Origin: Candidatus Tidjanibacter gallistercoris
GTDB lineage: Bacteria; Bacteroidota; Bacteroidia; Bacteroidales; Rikenellaceae
Reading direction: 5' to 3'
Assembly: GCA_019114205.1 (NCBI GenBank)
Contig: DXFY01000014.1
Coordinates: 30,606 to 94,605 of the forward strand
DNA: 64,000 nt
Shown: positions 38,040 to 47,352 of the stretch, piece after piece
How positions within the stretch are numbered: position 1 is the first letter of the stretch
Layout: each line of letters begins with the position of its first letter
Position numbers and translations under genes: made by a program
The notes under the pieces: model-generated
What the model saw: the letters and a program-made list of their open reading frames with translations, nothing else
Databases searched by the model: none
What the model was told of the DNA's origin: nothing

Positions 38040-38408
38040 ATGAAAGCGCTTTACACCGTTCTGTTGCTCGTCTGTTCCAATACGTTCATGACGATAGCCT
38101 GGTACGGGCACCTCAAGTTCAATGCGTCCAACAACGGTAGTCCGCTGCCGCTTTTGCTTGTCATCCTCGCAAGTTGGGGCATCGCCTTTTTCGAGTACTG
38201 TTTCCAGGTGCCGGCCAACCGGCTCGGATTCGCCGAAAACGGCGGCCCGTTTTCCCTTATCCAGCTGAAAATCATTCAGGAAGTCATATCCCTGCTCGTG
38301 TTCACGCTGTTCACCGTGCTGGTTTTCCGTACCGAGACGTTCCGCTGGAACCACATTGCAGCCTTCGTGTGCATCGTGCTCGCCGTTTATTTCGTGTTCC
38401 GTAAGTAG
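38040..38408 (+). CDS. DMT family (DUF486) small membrane protein
   Basis: A 122-aa hydrophobic protein with four predicted membrane helices, matching the DUF486 family. Recognisable segments are NTFMTIAWYGHLKF, WGIAFFEYCFQVPANRLG and the C-terminal VCIVLAVYFVFRK. The family is distantly related to drug/metabolite transporters; two such half-size units would need to dimerise to form a channel. Substrate unknown. The start is the ATG at 38040, preceded by a -7 box and a very short leader. It ends at a two-way terminator shared with the convergent phosphatase gene. Confidence 0.9.
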   Translation: MKALYTVLLLVCSNTFMTIAWYGHLKFNASNNGSPLPLLLVILASWGIAFFEYCFQVPANRLGFAENGGPFSLIQLKIIQEVISLLVFTLFTVLVFRTETFRWNHIAAFVCIVLAVYFVFRK

Positions 38409-38459
38409 CCGGGAGCGGGGAGCCGCCGTGGGGAAAGGGCGTGGGGGCAGATGCCGGAC

Positions 38460-38496
38460 GCAAACCGCCCGCGGAATGTTTCCGCGGGCGGTTTGC
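38460..38496. terminator. Two-way terminator between convergent genes
   Basis: A 17-bp perfect stem (38460-38476 with 38480-38496) and 3-base loop between the DUF486 gene and the CpsB-type gene. Confidence 0.85.
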
Positions 38497-38523
38497 ATAT
38501 TCCGGACAGGTCTGCGTTCCGGT

Positions 38524-39243
38524 TCAGAAGAGCATCCGGTTGTTCTCTTTCAGGGCGTTCACCGCGTCGAAAACCTTTTTCGATACCTTGGCTCGCTGGA
38601 GGGCGTCGAGGTAGGCGTTGGAATGGGTGTCCGTGCCGACGAACGTGTAGAGTCCCTGCCGGAGCATGTTCTCGGCGCATTTCTTCGCTCCGCTGCCGTG
38701 GTATCCCGCGAGGGAGAGCAGGTTCAGTTGCAGCTTGTACTGTTTGATGAGGTTGATGACCTTGTCGCGCCCCTCGACCTGTACGAAGGTATAGCGTTCG
38801 GGGTGGGCGAGGATGATTTCGTAACCGGACAGGGTCGCTTCGAAGAGCATGTCGAATGCTCGGAGGCTGTACCCGTTGAGGGCGAATTCCACCAGAATGT
38901 GGCGGTGGTTCATGGTCAGCGGGTTGCCTGCGAGGTGTTCCGGAAACCGGTCGTCGATGAAATACTCCGCACCGAGCCGTACCTTCACCGGCCCGGTGTA
39001 GCCCAAATCGGCGAATCGCTGCCTGAGCTCCTCTTCCGAGCGGTTGTCGTAGGCGCCGTTGATGATGTGGGGCGTCATGTAAAGTTCCCGCACGCCCATG
39101 CCGTGCATTCTTTCCAGCAGTTGCAGGCTGTGTTCCCGGTCGGGGCTGCCGTCGTCCACTCCGGGAAGCAGGTGGCAGTGGATGTCGCAGAATCCGTCGA
39201 GCAGGTCGGCAAGATATATATTCTTTTTATGGAAACTGAACAT
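38524..39243 (-). CDS. CpsB/CapC-type manganese-dependent tyrosine phosphatase
   Basis: A 239-aa PHP-family phosphatase. In streptococci the homologue CpsB removes phosphate from the tyrosine kinase that controls capsule length. Metal-binding motifs are visible: DIHCHLLPGVDDGS (about residues 19-32), MTPHII (about 57-62), the Glu of AEYFIDD (about 93), LAHPERYTFV (about 145-154) and GTDTHSN near 199. Normal length. It is followed on the same strand by the UDP-glucuronate decarboxylase gene upstream of it (33-base gap), so both probably belong to polysaccharide production, though the main glycan cluster is not in this window. Confidence 0.9.
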   Translation of the reverse strand: MFSFHKKNIYLADLLDGFCDIHCHLLPGVDDGSPDREHSLQLLERMHGMGVRELYMTPHIINGAYDNRSEEELRQRFADLGYTGPVKVRLGAEYFIDDRFPEHLAGNPLTMNHRHILVEFALNGYSLRAFDMLFEATLSGYEIILAHPERYTFVQVEGRDKVINLIKQYKLQLNLLSLAGYHGSGAKKCAENMLRQGLYTFVGTDTHSNAYLDALQRAKVSKKVFDAVNALKENNRMLF

Positions 39244-39276
39244 TGCTAACTTTACTCTTTTTCTTGCTATGTATCG

Positions 39277-40212
39277 TTAAACGATGTTTCGGAAATAGTC
39301 GATGGTGCGGGCGAGTCCTTCGCGGAGCTGTACCTCCGGTTTCCAGCCGTCCAGCAATTCTCCGGCGAGTCCGATGTCGGGCCGGCGCTGCCGCGGGTCG
39401 TCCGAGGGGAGCGGACGGAACACGATGCGCGATGCCGAACCCGTCAGCTCCCTGACGAGGGAAGCGAGTTCGAGTATCGTGAATTCCCCCGGATTGCCTA
39501 TATTGACCGGGCCGCACACGTCGTCCGGCGTGTTCATCATGCGTATCATGCCTTCCACCAGGTCGCTGACGTACTGGAAACTGCGGGTCTGCGAACCGTC
39601 GCCGTAGATGGTGATGTCCTCGCCGCGCAGTGCCTGTACGATGAAGTTGGAAACCACACGTCCGTCGTCGGCGTTCATGCGCGGACCGTACGTGTTGAAT
39701 ATCCTTACGATTTTGGTCCGCACCCCGTTCTGGCGGCGGTAATCCATGAAGAGCGTTTCGGCGCAGCGTTTCCCCTCGTCGTAACAGGAACGTATCCCGA
39801 CGGGATTCACGCGCCCCCAGTAGCTTTCCGGCTGGGGATGGATTTCCGGGTCTCCGTATACTTCGGAGGTCGATGCCTGCAAGATACGTGCCTTAACCCG
39901 CTTGGCGAGCCCCAACATGTGGATGGCTCCCAGTACGGAGGTTTTGGTGGTTTTGATGGGGTTGTACTGATAATGGACGGGCGAGGCGGGGCAGGCGAGG
40001 TTGTAGATTTCGTCCACCTCTGCATAATAAGGCGCGGTGACGTCATGGCGTACCAATTCGAAATTGCCGCACCCGAACAGGTGCATGACGTTCCGTTTGC
40101 TGCCCGTAAAGTAGTTGTCGAGGCATATGACGTCGTGTCCTTCTCCGACCAGTCTTTCGCAGAGGTGCGAACCGATAAAGCCGGCACCGCCCGTTACAAG
40201 CACTCTTTTCAT
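39277..40212 (-). CDS. UDP-glucuronate decarboxylase (UDP-xylose synthase type)
   Basis: A 311-aa SDR-family sugar nucleotide enzyme; it most resembles UXS, which converts UDP-glucuronate to UDP-xylose with bound NAD. The start is the ATG giving [17 protein letters not shown], the NAD Rossmann motif; a long upstream extension of the frame is rejected because it contains the promoter. The catalytic triad is seen as Thr/Ser in [11 protein letters not shown] and YxxxK in [12 protein letters not shown], and the UXS-like motif [12 protein letters not shown] is present. dTDP-glucose dehydratase or another epimerase is less likely. It lies upstream of the CpsB-type gene in one transcript. Confidence 0.9.
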   Translation of the reverse strand: MKRVLVTGGAGFIGSHLCERLVGEGHDVICLDNYFTGSKRNVMHLFGCGNFELVRHDVTAPYYAEVDEIYNLACPASPVHYQYNPIKTTKTSVLGAIHMLGLAKRVKARILQASTSEVYGDPEIHPQPESYWGRVNPVGIRSCYDEGKRCAETLFMDYRRQNGVRTKIVRIFNTYGPRMNADDGRVVSNFIVQALRGEDITIYGDGSQTRSFQYVSDLVEGMIRMMNTPDDVCGPVNIGNPGEFTILELASLVRELTGSASRIVFRPLPSDDPRQRRPDIGLAGELLDGWKPEVQLREGLARTIDYFRNIV

Positions 40213-40281
40213 CGTCAATCCGTCGTCTTTGGACTGCCGCGTTCCTGCCCGGCGGGGTACGCGGCTTTGCATTAGAGAGTG

Positions 40282-40289
40282 CAAATATA
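40282..40289 (-). promoter_or_regulatory. -7 box of the decarboxylase-phosphatase genes
   Basis: Minus-strand TATATTTG matches TAnnTTTG, about 70 bases before the start codon. Confidence 0.5.
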
Positions 40290-40406
40290 GCTTTTTTTCA
40301 CCGTCCGTTCGGTCTTGTGCCGATTTTATCTCCTCCGCCTGCCGTGCGCATGCAATGAAAACGCTCGTCGGCACGTTGGTATGTACGGGGTGCAGTGTTC
40401 GGGCCG

Positions 40407-40438
40407 TTTGGCTCGGAAACGTTTTTTGCATATCTTTG
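40407..40438 (+). promoter_or_regulatory. Promoter of the FKBP lipoprotein genes
   Basis: TTTG (40407-40410), a 20-base spacer and TATCTTTG (40431-40438) match the Bacteroidota consensus exactly. The leader is about 40 bases. Confidence 0.85.
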
Positions 40439-40483
40439 TACATTAAACGGGCCTTTGGTGCGCCCGGACTGAATGGACGGTCT

Positions 40484-41029
40484 ATGGACGGGAAACGCTG
40501 GATGGTATGGATGCTTGCCGTTGCGGTATGCGCGTCGGCATGCGACAAGAAGAAGGAGATTTTTGACGAACAGATGGATACCATCCGTTCGTGGGTGGAA
40601 ACGAGCAACAATAATGACAGTGCATATACCGAAATTGCGTCGGGCGTTTTCCGCGATATCGTCTATCCGGAAGACGGCCGGGGAACGGTCATCGCCGAAA
40701 AGGGAGACAGCCTGTACGTGATGTACGAGTTGTACGAATTCACCACCTCGTTCTCCGCCACGAGCAAGGGTACGCCCATCTATACCAACAAGGCGGACCT
40801 CATGCCCGAACGGGTGGAATGGAGCAGGGATACGCTGCGGATGAAGCTCGGCGGCGGTACCTTGATGAAAGGGGTAGAGGAGTCCCTGACGGGCAGCGCT
40901 CCCGGCGACTTAGTTCTGGTCGTGCTGACTTCCAGCAATGCTTACGGCGACCACACCGTGCAGCAGCTCCCGCCCAATACGCCCGTAGCATGGCGTATCG
41001 ATGTGGAGAAAGTAATCAAAAACGAATGA
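40484..41029 (+). CDS. FKBP-type peptidyl-prolyl isomerase-like lipoprotein
   Basis: A 181-aa lipoprotein with a short hydrophobic signal and lipobox ASAC (Cys17). Residues about 70-180 form one FKBP-like domain, with [13 protein letters not shown], the central [24 protein letters not shown] and the closing strand [10 protein letters not shown]. The usual aromatic active-site residues are only partly kept, so isomerase activity is uncertain and a chaperone or binding role is possible. The start is the ATG at 40484; an ATG 11 bases upstream is in another frame. The next gene, 19 bases later, encodes a two-domain relative, so both likely act together in the envelope. Confidence 0.8.
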   Translation: MDGKRWMVWMLAVAVCASACDKKKEIFDEQMDTIRSWVETSNNNDSAYTEIASGVFRDIVYPEDGRGTVIAEKGDSLYVMYELYEFTTSFSATSKGTPIYTNKADLMPERVEWSRDTLRMKLGGGTLMKGVEESLTGSAPGDLVLVVLTSSNAYGDHTVQQLPPNTPVAWRIDVEKVIKNE

Positions 41030-41048
41030 AAAACAACGCCGGAAATCA

Positions 41049-42263
41049 ATGATGAAATCTGTTTTTAAACCTTTGACGGTCGTTCTGGCCGTGCTCGCCG
41101 CCGGTTCGTGCGCGAAATCCGAAAGCGAGTCGTTCAGCGAAGTCGAGGACAAGGCGCTCGACATCTGGGTGAGCCGCAATGCACCCGATGCCGAACCCCT
41201 CGGAGATACGGGGATGTATTACGAGGTCATCGAAGGTGCATCCGCGGGAACGTCGTCCAAAATCGACGTGCGCGGGAGATGGGTGGATGTGGATTACGTC
41301 ATCCGCGACCTGAACGACGATATCGTCTATAACCGCAACGAAGAGACCGCCCGGCTGCTGGGAACGTTCACCAAATATACGCACTATGTTCCGGATAGGC
41401 TCTACATCGCCAGCAAGGAATCCCTGAGCAATATTCCGAGGGGTATTTACCGGGCCATAACGGAAATCACGCCCGGCGAAATTTGGCGGGTCTATATTCC
41501 TTCGCGTCTCGCCTTTTCTTCGGCAGGTATCAGCACCTCGTCCGGATACGGAGGGCAGCAAAGTCTGGAATCGGACGTGCCGGTCATTCTCGACAGCCTC
41601 CGCATCGTGAATATCGTGGACAACCCGCAGACCGAAGGCCGGCAGGCCATCGAGGAGCTTGTGACTGCGCCCGAACCGGAAGGATGGGGCATGCGGCGGA
41701 ACGATACGGTACGCGAAGGATTGTATATGGATATATTCAACCGGATAAATCCGAACGATACGATTGCCATGAACGAGAGCGCCGAAATCTATTACAAGGT
41801 ACGGTTTCTCGACGGCCATTTGATTTATTCGAACGTGGATTCCGTGCTATACAACAATTTCGGCTCCATACGCAGCAGCGACGTGACGGGTGCCGTGCGG
41901 GTGACGCGGATGACGGGTACCCCCACGAACGCGAACCAGATGCCGGCCAAAGTATTCTATGCGATATTGCCCGACCTGTGTTACGGCGACATTGCACGGA
42001 TTGCGGTACCTTCGGAGTACGGTTATTACCGCCAGTACATGTATCCGGACATGAGCAATTCCGTATGGTCCTCTTCGGCTACCTTTACCTTCGACTTTAC
42101 GTATCAGTACAAGGATTATACGCTGGAGGATACGGATTATTTCTTCGCCGCTTCGACTTATTACGCACCTTATTCGGGCAGTTCGTCGAGTGTGCCGATA
42201 GCGGAAATCAAACCTTATACTCCGCTTATTTACGAATTTACCGTGAAGAAACCGGAGTCCTGA
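41049..42263 (+). CDS. Lipoprotein with two FKBP-like domains
   Basis: A 404-aa lipoprotein (lipobox AGSC, Cys21) that carries two divergent FKBP-like units. The first covers about residues 75-195, with VDVDYVIRDLNDDIVYN and PRGIYRAITEITPGEIWRVYIPS. The second covers about 245-400, with AEIYYKVRFLDGHLIYS and AKVFYAILPDLCYGDIARIAVPS. Active-site aromatics are poorly conserved. It follows the one-domain FKBP lipoprotein in the same transcript, and a strong terminator closes the unit. The start may be the second of the two adjacent ATG codons. Function is probably in folding or assembly of exported proteins; this is family inference. Confidence 0.78.
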   Translation: MMKSVFKPLTVVLAVLAAGSCAKSESESFSEVEDKALDIWVSRNAPDAEPLGDTGMYYEVIEGASAGTSSKIDVRGRWVDVDYVIRDLNDDIVYNRNEETARLLGTFTKYTHYVPDRLYIASKESLSNIPRGIYRAITEITPGEIWRVYIPSRLAFSSAGISTSSGYGGQQSLESDVPVILDSLRIVNIVDNPQTEGRQAIEELVTAPEPEGWGMRRNDTVREGLYMDIFNRINPNDTIAMNESAEIYYKVRFLDGHLIYSNVDSVLYNNFGSIRSSDVTGAVRVTRMTGTPTNANQMPAKVFYAILPDLCYGDIARIAVPSEYGYYRQYMYPDMSNSVWSSSATFTFDFTYQYKDYTLEDTDYFFAASTYYAPYSGSSSSVPIAEIKPYTPLIYEFTVKKPES

Positions 42264-42284
42264 CTCGTTGCATGATGAAGTATG

Positions 42285-42328
42285 CCGGACGCGGCACCGT
42301 ATCGGTACGGTGCCGCGTCCGGTTTTTT
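42285..42328 (+). terminator. Terminator of the FKBP lipoprotein genes
   Basis: A 17-bp perfect stem (42285-42301 with 42306-42322), TCGG loop, followed by six T residues. Confidence 0.95.
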
Positions 42329-42699
42329 ATTCGTCAGAGCTCTTCCGAGGACTGGCTGGGGTGTGTAAGAACTGTCGGACGTAGGAAGGAGGAATAATGT
42401 GCCCCTCCGGACGCGGGAGCCGGAAGGAATGCACGAAACGGATACGACAGGCATCTGCGCACGGGTGATGGGCGATACTTGGACGAATTTTGCCCGTGCT
42501 CCTGGTGAATTATTTCCGTTCGGAAAGTAAATTAGGACGTCCTGTTATTGCCTGGCGGGTTCGGGCGGACGGGTGTCTCCCGCGACCGTTTTCGTGAACG
42601 GCAGTACTTCCCGTTGTTCCGGTGGACTGCCGCCTCCGCCCGCCGGCATGCTTCCTGTCGTTTTTCTCCCTGCATGACAGCCGCCGCCGGCGAAAGACG
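42329..42699. other. Spacer between convergent FKBP genes and the phosphate transporter
   Basis: About 370 bases with no recognisable gene. No clear terminator for the minus-strand transporter gene was found. Confidence 0.45.
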
Positions 42700-44955
42700 C
42701 TACTGCATGCTGCCCAACATGTCGTTGGAAGTATCCTGGTTTTCCATGAAGGAACGCTGCGACTTGAGCAGGTTGCGCGACTGGAGCACCATGGTTTTGG
42801 TTTCATTCAGGATGGTGAGGTACAGCATGCTGGCCTTCGTGCTCGTCGCCTTGTTCTGGATGCGGCGCAGTTGGTTTTTCACGGCATCGTCTATCGTGAC
42901 GAACAACTCGTCGCGCATCTCCAGCACGACGTTCGTGTCGGAATAGTCGTTATCGTTGAGCATCAATATAATGCGGGCGTATATTTCCGAAACGCGGTCG
43001 TTGATTTTCAGCAGGTCTTCTACTTGTTCCTCGCTCATGCCCCGGTGGTTGTTGTCGATGTGCTCGAAACAGGGGCGGGTGATGTGCACCAGCGCCTTAG
43101 ACATTTCGCTGATGTAATCCACCACCTGTACGTAGAAGTGGCCCGCTTCGATGTAATTGTCCTGGAGTTTCTGGAGCGTGGGCAGCAGGGCGTACTTCTT
43201 TTCGCGTGCGTTGTAGAAGAGGTCGTTCGACTCGCGTACCATTTCGCGCAGTGTCCGGCGGTCTTCATTCAGCGTCGCCATGATGGTCTTGCTGTATATT
43301 CCGGTGGTTTTGGTCATGACGCCGCTTATTTCGGCGATAAGGTTGCACATCACTTCCTGCGTGCTGTTGCCCGAAGCGCTGACGATTTCTTCGGTCTTGT
43401 GCTCTTTCGCCTTGCGGCGCTTGTGGGTGATGGAGCTTTGGATGAACATGCCCACGCACAGGAGCGAGATGACGATGACGGCCCACGTGCCTCCCCACAG
43501 CAGGGCGTAGGTCACCACCAGTGCGATGACGAAGGCGATGAGCGCCGTGACGAACCAGCCTGCGATGACCGTGACCACGCCCGTTATCCGGTATACGGCG
43601 CTTTCGCGGCCCCACGCCTTGTCTGCGAGCGAACTACCCATGGCTACCATGAAGGTGACGTAAGTGGTCGAAAGCGGCAGTTTGAGCGAAGTAGCCGTGG
43701 CGATGAGGATGGAGGCGACGGTGAGGTTCACCGTGGCGCGTATCAGGTCGAAATGGGCGCTGCCTGCCTTGGGGCGCAGCGGAATGAACCGTTTGTTGAT
43801 GGCGCGCTGGAGCGCTTCCGGAGCGTGGTCTTCGTACCACCGGTTGCAGGTGACCGCCATCCGGACGATGGAGCGCGAGAAAATGGTGGAGCCGAAACGT
43901 TCCGTCCCTTCGTCCTGTTTGGCGAGGTTGATTTCCGTTTCGCTCACGCTCTGCGCCTTCTTGGAAGTCCACAGCGTGATGACCATGACTACGCCCGCAG
44001 CGAGCAGCAGCAGGTGGTTGGCCACGACCGGTTCGCTGAGCTTGCCCATCATCATCGTGTCTCCGCCGCCTGCGGCGAGGGCGATTTTATAGGAATCCAC
44101 GCCGGCTATCGGTACGCCGATGAAATTGACCAGGTCGTTCCCCGCGAAGGCCAGAGCCAGCGAGAAGGTACCCGCCAGAATCGTCACCTTGAGGATGTTC
44201 ACCCTGGCCAGCTGCAGCAGGAACATGACGAGCGAACTCAGGGCGAAGAATCCCGCAAGTACCGGCAGCATGTTTGCCGAGAGCGTGTCGAAGAACCGTT
44301 CGCTGAAAATTCCGGAGTCCTGCAGGCCCTTGAACAGTGCGAAGTAGGCGATGGCGGTGAAGGCGATACCGCACCACAGGGCGCCGAAGCGTTTCAGCAT
44401 CTTTTGGTAACGGAACGTGAAGATGAGCCGGCTGATGAACATGACCACGGCACCGACCACGAAAGCGATTGCCACCGAGGCCAGAATGCCAGATATGATG
44501 ACGAGCGCCTTGCCCGAATTGATGTAGTTGGACATGTCGGCCGCCGTGAGTGCGGGGTCGGCGCTTATCTTGAGCGAAGTGACCGCCACCGCGGCGCCCA
44601 GCAGTCCGAAGACGAGGGAGACCGTCGTCGAGGTGGGCAGCCCGAACGTGTTGAACAGGTCGAGCAGGATGACGTTGGCGAACATGACGCCCAGAAAAAG
44701 CATCATGACATCGCGGAACGTGAACATCTCCGGATAGAACACCCCGCTGCGGGCGACCTCCATCATGCCGCTGGAGGTCATCGTTCCGAGCAGAATGCCG
44801 ACGGATGCTATGGTGAAGATGACTTTGCGAGAGGCGGCCTTGGAGCCTATGGCCGAATTGAGGAAGTTGACTGCATCGTTGGAAACCCCTACGACAAGAC
44901 CGAGGATTGCCAGAACCAATAAAATGACTATGATTACGGTGTAAATAGTCTCCAT
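42700..44955 (-). CDS. Inorganic phosphate transporter (PiT) fused to a PhoU-like domain
   Basis: A 751-aa inner-membrane protein. The first 500 residues are a PiT-family phosphate permease: the two halves each carry the signature, seen as SNDAVNFLNSAIG with TFGLPTSTTVSLVFG and as FAGNDLVNFIGVPIAG with LKLPLSTTYVTFMVAMG. After the last helices a basic linker (about 515-530) leads to a helical region (about 540-730) resembling PhoU, a regulator of phosphate uptake. The fusion suggests that transport and its control are built into one chain. The gene is single, convergent with the FKBP genes and divergent from the suf operon. Confidence 0.93.
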   Translation of the reverse strand: METIYTVIIVILLVLAILGLVVGVSNDAVNFLNSAIGSKAASRKVIFTIASVGILLGTMTSSGMMEVARSGVFYPEMFTFRDVMMLFLGVMFANVILLDLFNTFGLPTSTTVSLVFGLLGAAVAVTSLKISADPALTAADMSNYINSGKALVIISGILASVAIAFVVGAVVMFISRLIFTFRYQKMLKRFGALWCGIAFTAIAYFALFKGLQDSGIFSERFFDTLSANMLPVLAGFFALSSLVMFLLQLARVNILKVTILAGTFSLALAFAGNDLVNFIGVPIAGVDSYKIALAAGGGDTMMMGKLSEPVVANHLLLLAAGVVMVITLWTSKKAQSVSETEINLAKQDEGTERFGSTIFSRSIVRMAVTCNRWYEDHAPEALQRAINKRFIPLRPKAGSAHFDLIRATVNLTVASILIATATSLKLPLSTTYVTFMVAMGSSLADKAWGRESAVYRITGVVTVIAGWFVTALIAFVIALVVTYALLWGGTWAVIVISLLCVGMFIQSSITHKRRKAKEHKTEEIVSASGNSTQEVMCNLIAEISGVMTKTTGIYSKTIMATLNEDRRTLREMVRESNDLFYNAREKKYALLPTLQKLQDNYIEAGHFYVQVVDYISEMSKALVHITRPCFEHIDNNHRGMSEEQVEDLLKINDRVSEIYARIILMLNDNDYSDTNVVLEMRDELFVTIDDAVKNQLRRIQNKATSTKASMLYLTILNETKTMVLQSRNLLKSQRSFMENQDTSNDMLGSMQ

Positions 44956-44984
44956 GGATTAGCGTTCTGATGGAAAATTTGGGA

Positions 44985-44992
44985 CAAAGTTA
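44985..44992 (-). promoter_or_regulatory. -7 box of the phosphate transporter gene
   Basis: Minus-strand TAACTTTG matches TAnnTTTG, about 30 bases before the start. The nearest TTTG upstream is 23 bases away, longer than the usual spacing. Confidence 0.5.
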
Positions 44993-45112
44993 ATCCATAA
45001 TTTCGAATGCCGTAGCAAAAGAGGTGTCAAATATCGATGATTCGTCGGCGACCGGCGGCCGGTACGCGGAGCCGTTGCAGGACGGGCGGGCACCGTTATT
45101 TTATGCATAAAT

Positions 45113-45143
45113 TTTGCACATCGGCGGCAGTTGGTTAATTTTG
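45113..45143 (+). promoter_or_regulatory. sufB: Promoter of the suf operon
   Basis: TTTG (45113-45116), a 19-base spacer and TAATTTTG (45136-45143) fit the Bacteroidota consensus. The leader is about 30 bases and ends in GGAGGT just before the ATG. Confidence 0.8.
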
Positions 45144-45176
45144 TGGTTCGGATGAGAACCACCGTTCGGAGGAGGT

Positions 45177-46628
45177 ATGGAAGACAGCAACAAAATCATA
45201 CGCGATATTGCGGGCCAAGAATACAAATACGGTTTCACGACCGATATCGATACGGAAACCATTCCGCGCGGACTGAGCGAAGAGATTGTCCGGCTCATAT
45301 CGCATAAGAAGGGGGAACCGGAGTGGATGACCGCCTACCGGCTCGACGCTTTCCGCCACTGGCAGACCATGAAGCTGCCCGCATGGGCCCATCTCGACAT
45401 TCCGGAAATCGATTTCCAGGATATCATCTATTACGCCGCCCCCAAGGCGAACCGGGGTAAGGAGGGGGGGACGGCGGATGACATAGACCCCGAACTGAAG
45501 AAGACGTTCGACAAGCTCGGCATTCCGCTCGAAGAGCAGCTCGCTCTGAGCGGCGTGGCGGTGGATGCCGTCATGGACTCGGTGTCGGTCAAGACGACGT
45601 TCCGGGAAACGCTCGCCGAGAAGGGTATCGTCTTCTGTTCGATGAGCGAAGCGATTCGGGACTATCCGGAATTAGTGCGCAAATACCTCGGAAGCGTGGT
45701 GCCCTATACCGACAACTTCTATGCTGCGCTCAATGCGGCGGTATTTTCCGACGGGTCGTTCTGTTATATTCCGCAGGGAGTGCGCTGCCCGATGGAGCTC
45801 AGCACCTATTTCCGCATCAATGCCGCCGGTACGGGGCAGTTCGAGCGGACGCTGATAGTGGCCGACGAGGGGGCTTACGTGAGTTATCTGGAAGGGTGTA
45901 CGGCACCGCGGCGCGACGAGAACCAGCTCCATGCCGCCGTGGTGGAAATCGTGGTGCTGAAGGATGCGGAGGTGAAATACTCCACCGTGCAGAACTGGTA
46001 TCCGGGCGACCGGGAGGGCAGGGGCGGCATTTACAATTTCGTCACCAAGCGCGGGATATGCCGCGGGGCGAACGCCCGCCTGTCGTGGACGCAGGTGGAG
46101 ACCGGTTCGGCCATCACGTGGAAGTATCCGAGCTGCATCCTCGCAGGGGACAACAGTACGGCGGAATTTTATTCGGTGGCGCTCACCAACAATTTCCAGC
46201 AGGCCGACACGGGTACCAAAATGATACATCTGGGGCGCAACACCCGGAGCCGCATCGTTTCCAAAGGTATTTCGGCCGGGCGCAGCCAGAACAGTTACCG
46301 GGGGTTGGTGCAGGTGAATCCGGGCGCGGAGAACGCCCGCAACTTTTCGCAGTGCGATTCGCTGCTGATAGGCGACCGCTGCGGGGCGCACACCTTCCCG
46401 GTCATCGACGTGCGGAATCCCGGCGCCGTGGTGGAGCACGAGGCTACGACGTCCAAAATCAGCGACGACCAGCTCTTCTACTGCAACCAGCGCGGGCTGG
46501 ATACGGAGGAGGCCGTGGGGCTCATCGTGAACGGCTATGCCCGGGAGGTGCTCAACAAACTGCCGATGGAGTTCGCCGTGGAAGCGCAGAAGCTGCTTTC
46601 GGTGAGCCTGGAGGGAAGCGTGGGTTAG
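45177..46628 (+). CDS. sufB: Fe-S cluster assembly protein SufB
   Basis: Scaffold subunit of the SufBCD complex, on which iron-sulfur clusters are built in the cytosol. The 483-aa protein has the SufB hallmarks: [25 protein letters not shown] in nearby form early on, [18 protein letters not shown] in the middle, and the C-terminal core [20 protein letters not shown] with the conserved Cys and the [11 protein letters not shown] helix for binding SufC. Normal length. A strong SD-like GGAGG precedes the start. The next two genes are not suf genes: sufC follows only after two paralogous barrel-like genes, which is unusual. Confidence 0.97.
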   Translation: MEDSNKIIRDIAGQEYKYGFTTDIDTETIPRGLSEEIVRLISHKKGEPEWMTAYRLDAFRHWQTMKLPAWAHLDIPEIDFQDIIYYAAPKANRGKEGGTADDIDPELKKTFDKLGIPLEEQLALSGVAVDAVMDSVSVKTTFRETLAEKGIVFCSMSEAIRDYPELVRKYLGSVVPYTDNFYAALNAAVFSDGSFCYIPQGVRCPMELSTYFRINAAGTGQFERTLIVADEGAYVSYLEGCTAPRRDENQLHAAVVEIVVLKDAEVKYSTVQNWYPGDREGRGGIYNFVTKRGICRGANARLSWTQVETGSAITWKYPSCILAGDNSTAEFYSVALTNNFQQADTGTKMIHLGRNTRSRIVSKGISAGRSQNSYRGLVQVNPGAENARNFSQCDSLLIGDRCGAHTFPVIDVRNPGAVVEHEATTSKISDDQLFYCNQRGLDTEEAVGLIVNGYAREVLNKLPMEFAVEAQKLLSVSLEGSVG

Positions 46629-46715
46629 CTCCGGGGAGGGGCAAAGCGCCGGGCTCCCGACCCGGTAAGGAGGCGGCCGGCGAACTACTTCGATACTACC
46701 AAACCTAAAATAGCC

Positions 46716-47324
46716 ATGAAGAAAATCGTATTGTTTTGCGTCGCCTTATGCGTAACCGCGGCAGGAGTGCATGCGGCTTCGCCGAAGTCGGATGCAGCAG
46801 ACAGGGTGCCCCGTCGGAATGTCATCACCGGTTCGCTGGAGTTTTTTCCCATGGACCTGTTCCAGTTGTGGGGAGGCCCTGCGGTGTCTTTCGAGTACGC
46901 CTATAACGTCAGGGGGAAGTTCTGGGCCGGAGGCCGGATGAACGCCCAATATAGTACGTTGTGGGGAGATTCGTTTAACGGCGATGTGCTTCAGAATTAT
47001 TGGAGGAATACCCTGTACGGTTTGGGGTACTGGGACTTTCCGGTGGCAAAGGATTGGCTGTCGTTCCGTCTCGGTGCGGGAGTCGGAATAGGCTTTCATT
47101 CGGGCAAACAGATATCGGGCGTCATGGTCGCTCCCTATTTGATGGTACGCGCCGAATGGGTGGTTCGGCTGACGCGGAATTTCGGCATCACCGTAGCACC
47201 GCTCGTGTTAGGCCCTTCCGGTGTGGAGTGGTCGCCCTGGGCGCCGCATACGGCCACAGGTGGCAGAGGCAACCTTGTACAGGCGACTGTGCTGGGGCGC
47301 ATCGGCTTTTTCGGGCGGTTCTGA
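46716..47324 (+). CDS. Secreted barrel-like protein, suf-operon paralogue 1
   Basis: A 202-aa protein I cannot assign to a named family. It has a Sec signal (MKKIVLFCVALCVTAAGVHA). The rest alternates hydrophobic and aromatic residues and ends in IGFFGRF, the aromatic C-terminus typical of outer membrane beta-barrels; eight strands would fit the length. It shares with its neighbour the segments GKFWAGGR, APYLxVRxEW, TRNFG, GGRG and IGFFGRF. It lies 87 bases after sufB and is in the same direction as all suf genes. Nothing in its sequence (no Cys cluster, no catalytic motif) links it to Fe-S chemistry. Role unknown. Confidence 0.8.
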   Translation: MKKIVLFCVALCVTAAGVHAASPKSDAADRVPRRNVITGSLEFFPMDLFQLWGGPAVSFEYAYNVRGKFWAGGRMNAQYSTLWGDSFNGDVLQNYWRNTLYGLGYWDFPVAKDWLSFRLGAGVGIGFHSGKQISGVMVAPYLMVRAEWVVRLTRNFGITVAPLVLGPSGVEWSPWAPHTATGGRGNLVQATVLGRIGFFGRF

Positions 47325-47331
47325 GGACGGC
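47310..47331 (+). repeat. 22-bp direct repeat, copy 1
   Basis: This stretch, spanning the last codons and stop of paralogue 1, is identical to 48159-48180 at the end of paralogue 2. It marks the duplication that created the pair. Confidence 0.85.
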
Positions 47332-47352
47332 TCTGAGAAGGAGGTACGGAAT

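Noticed and set aside
38524..40212. Capsule gene cluster
   Set aside because: Only a CpsB-type phosphatase and a sugar-nucleotide decarboxylase are present. No polymerase, flippase or set of glycosyltransferases is found.
42622..44922. Open frame of 766 codons on the plus strand
   Set aside because: Antisense to the phosphate transporter; its product is His/Glu/Asp-rich without any recognisable domain.
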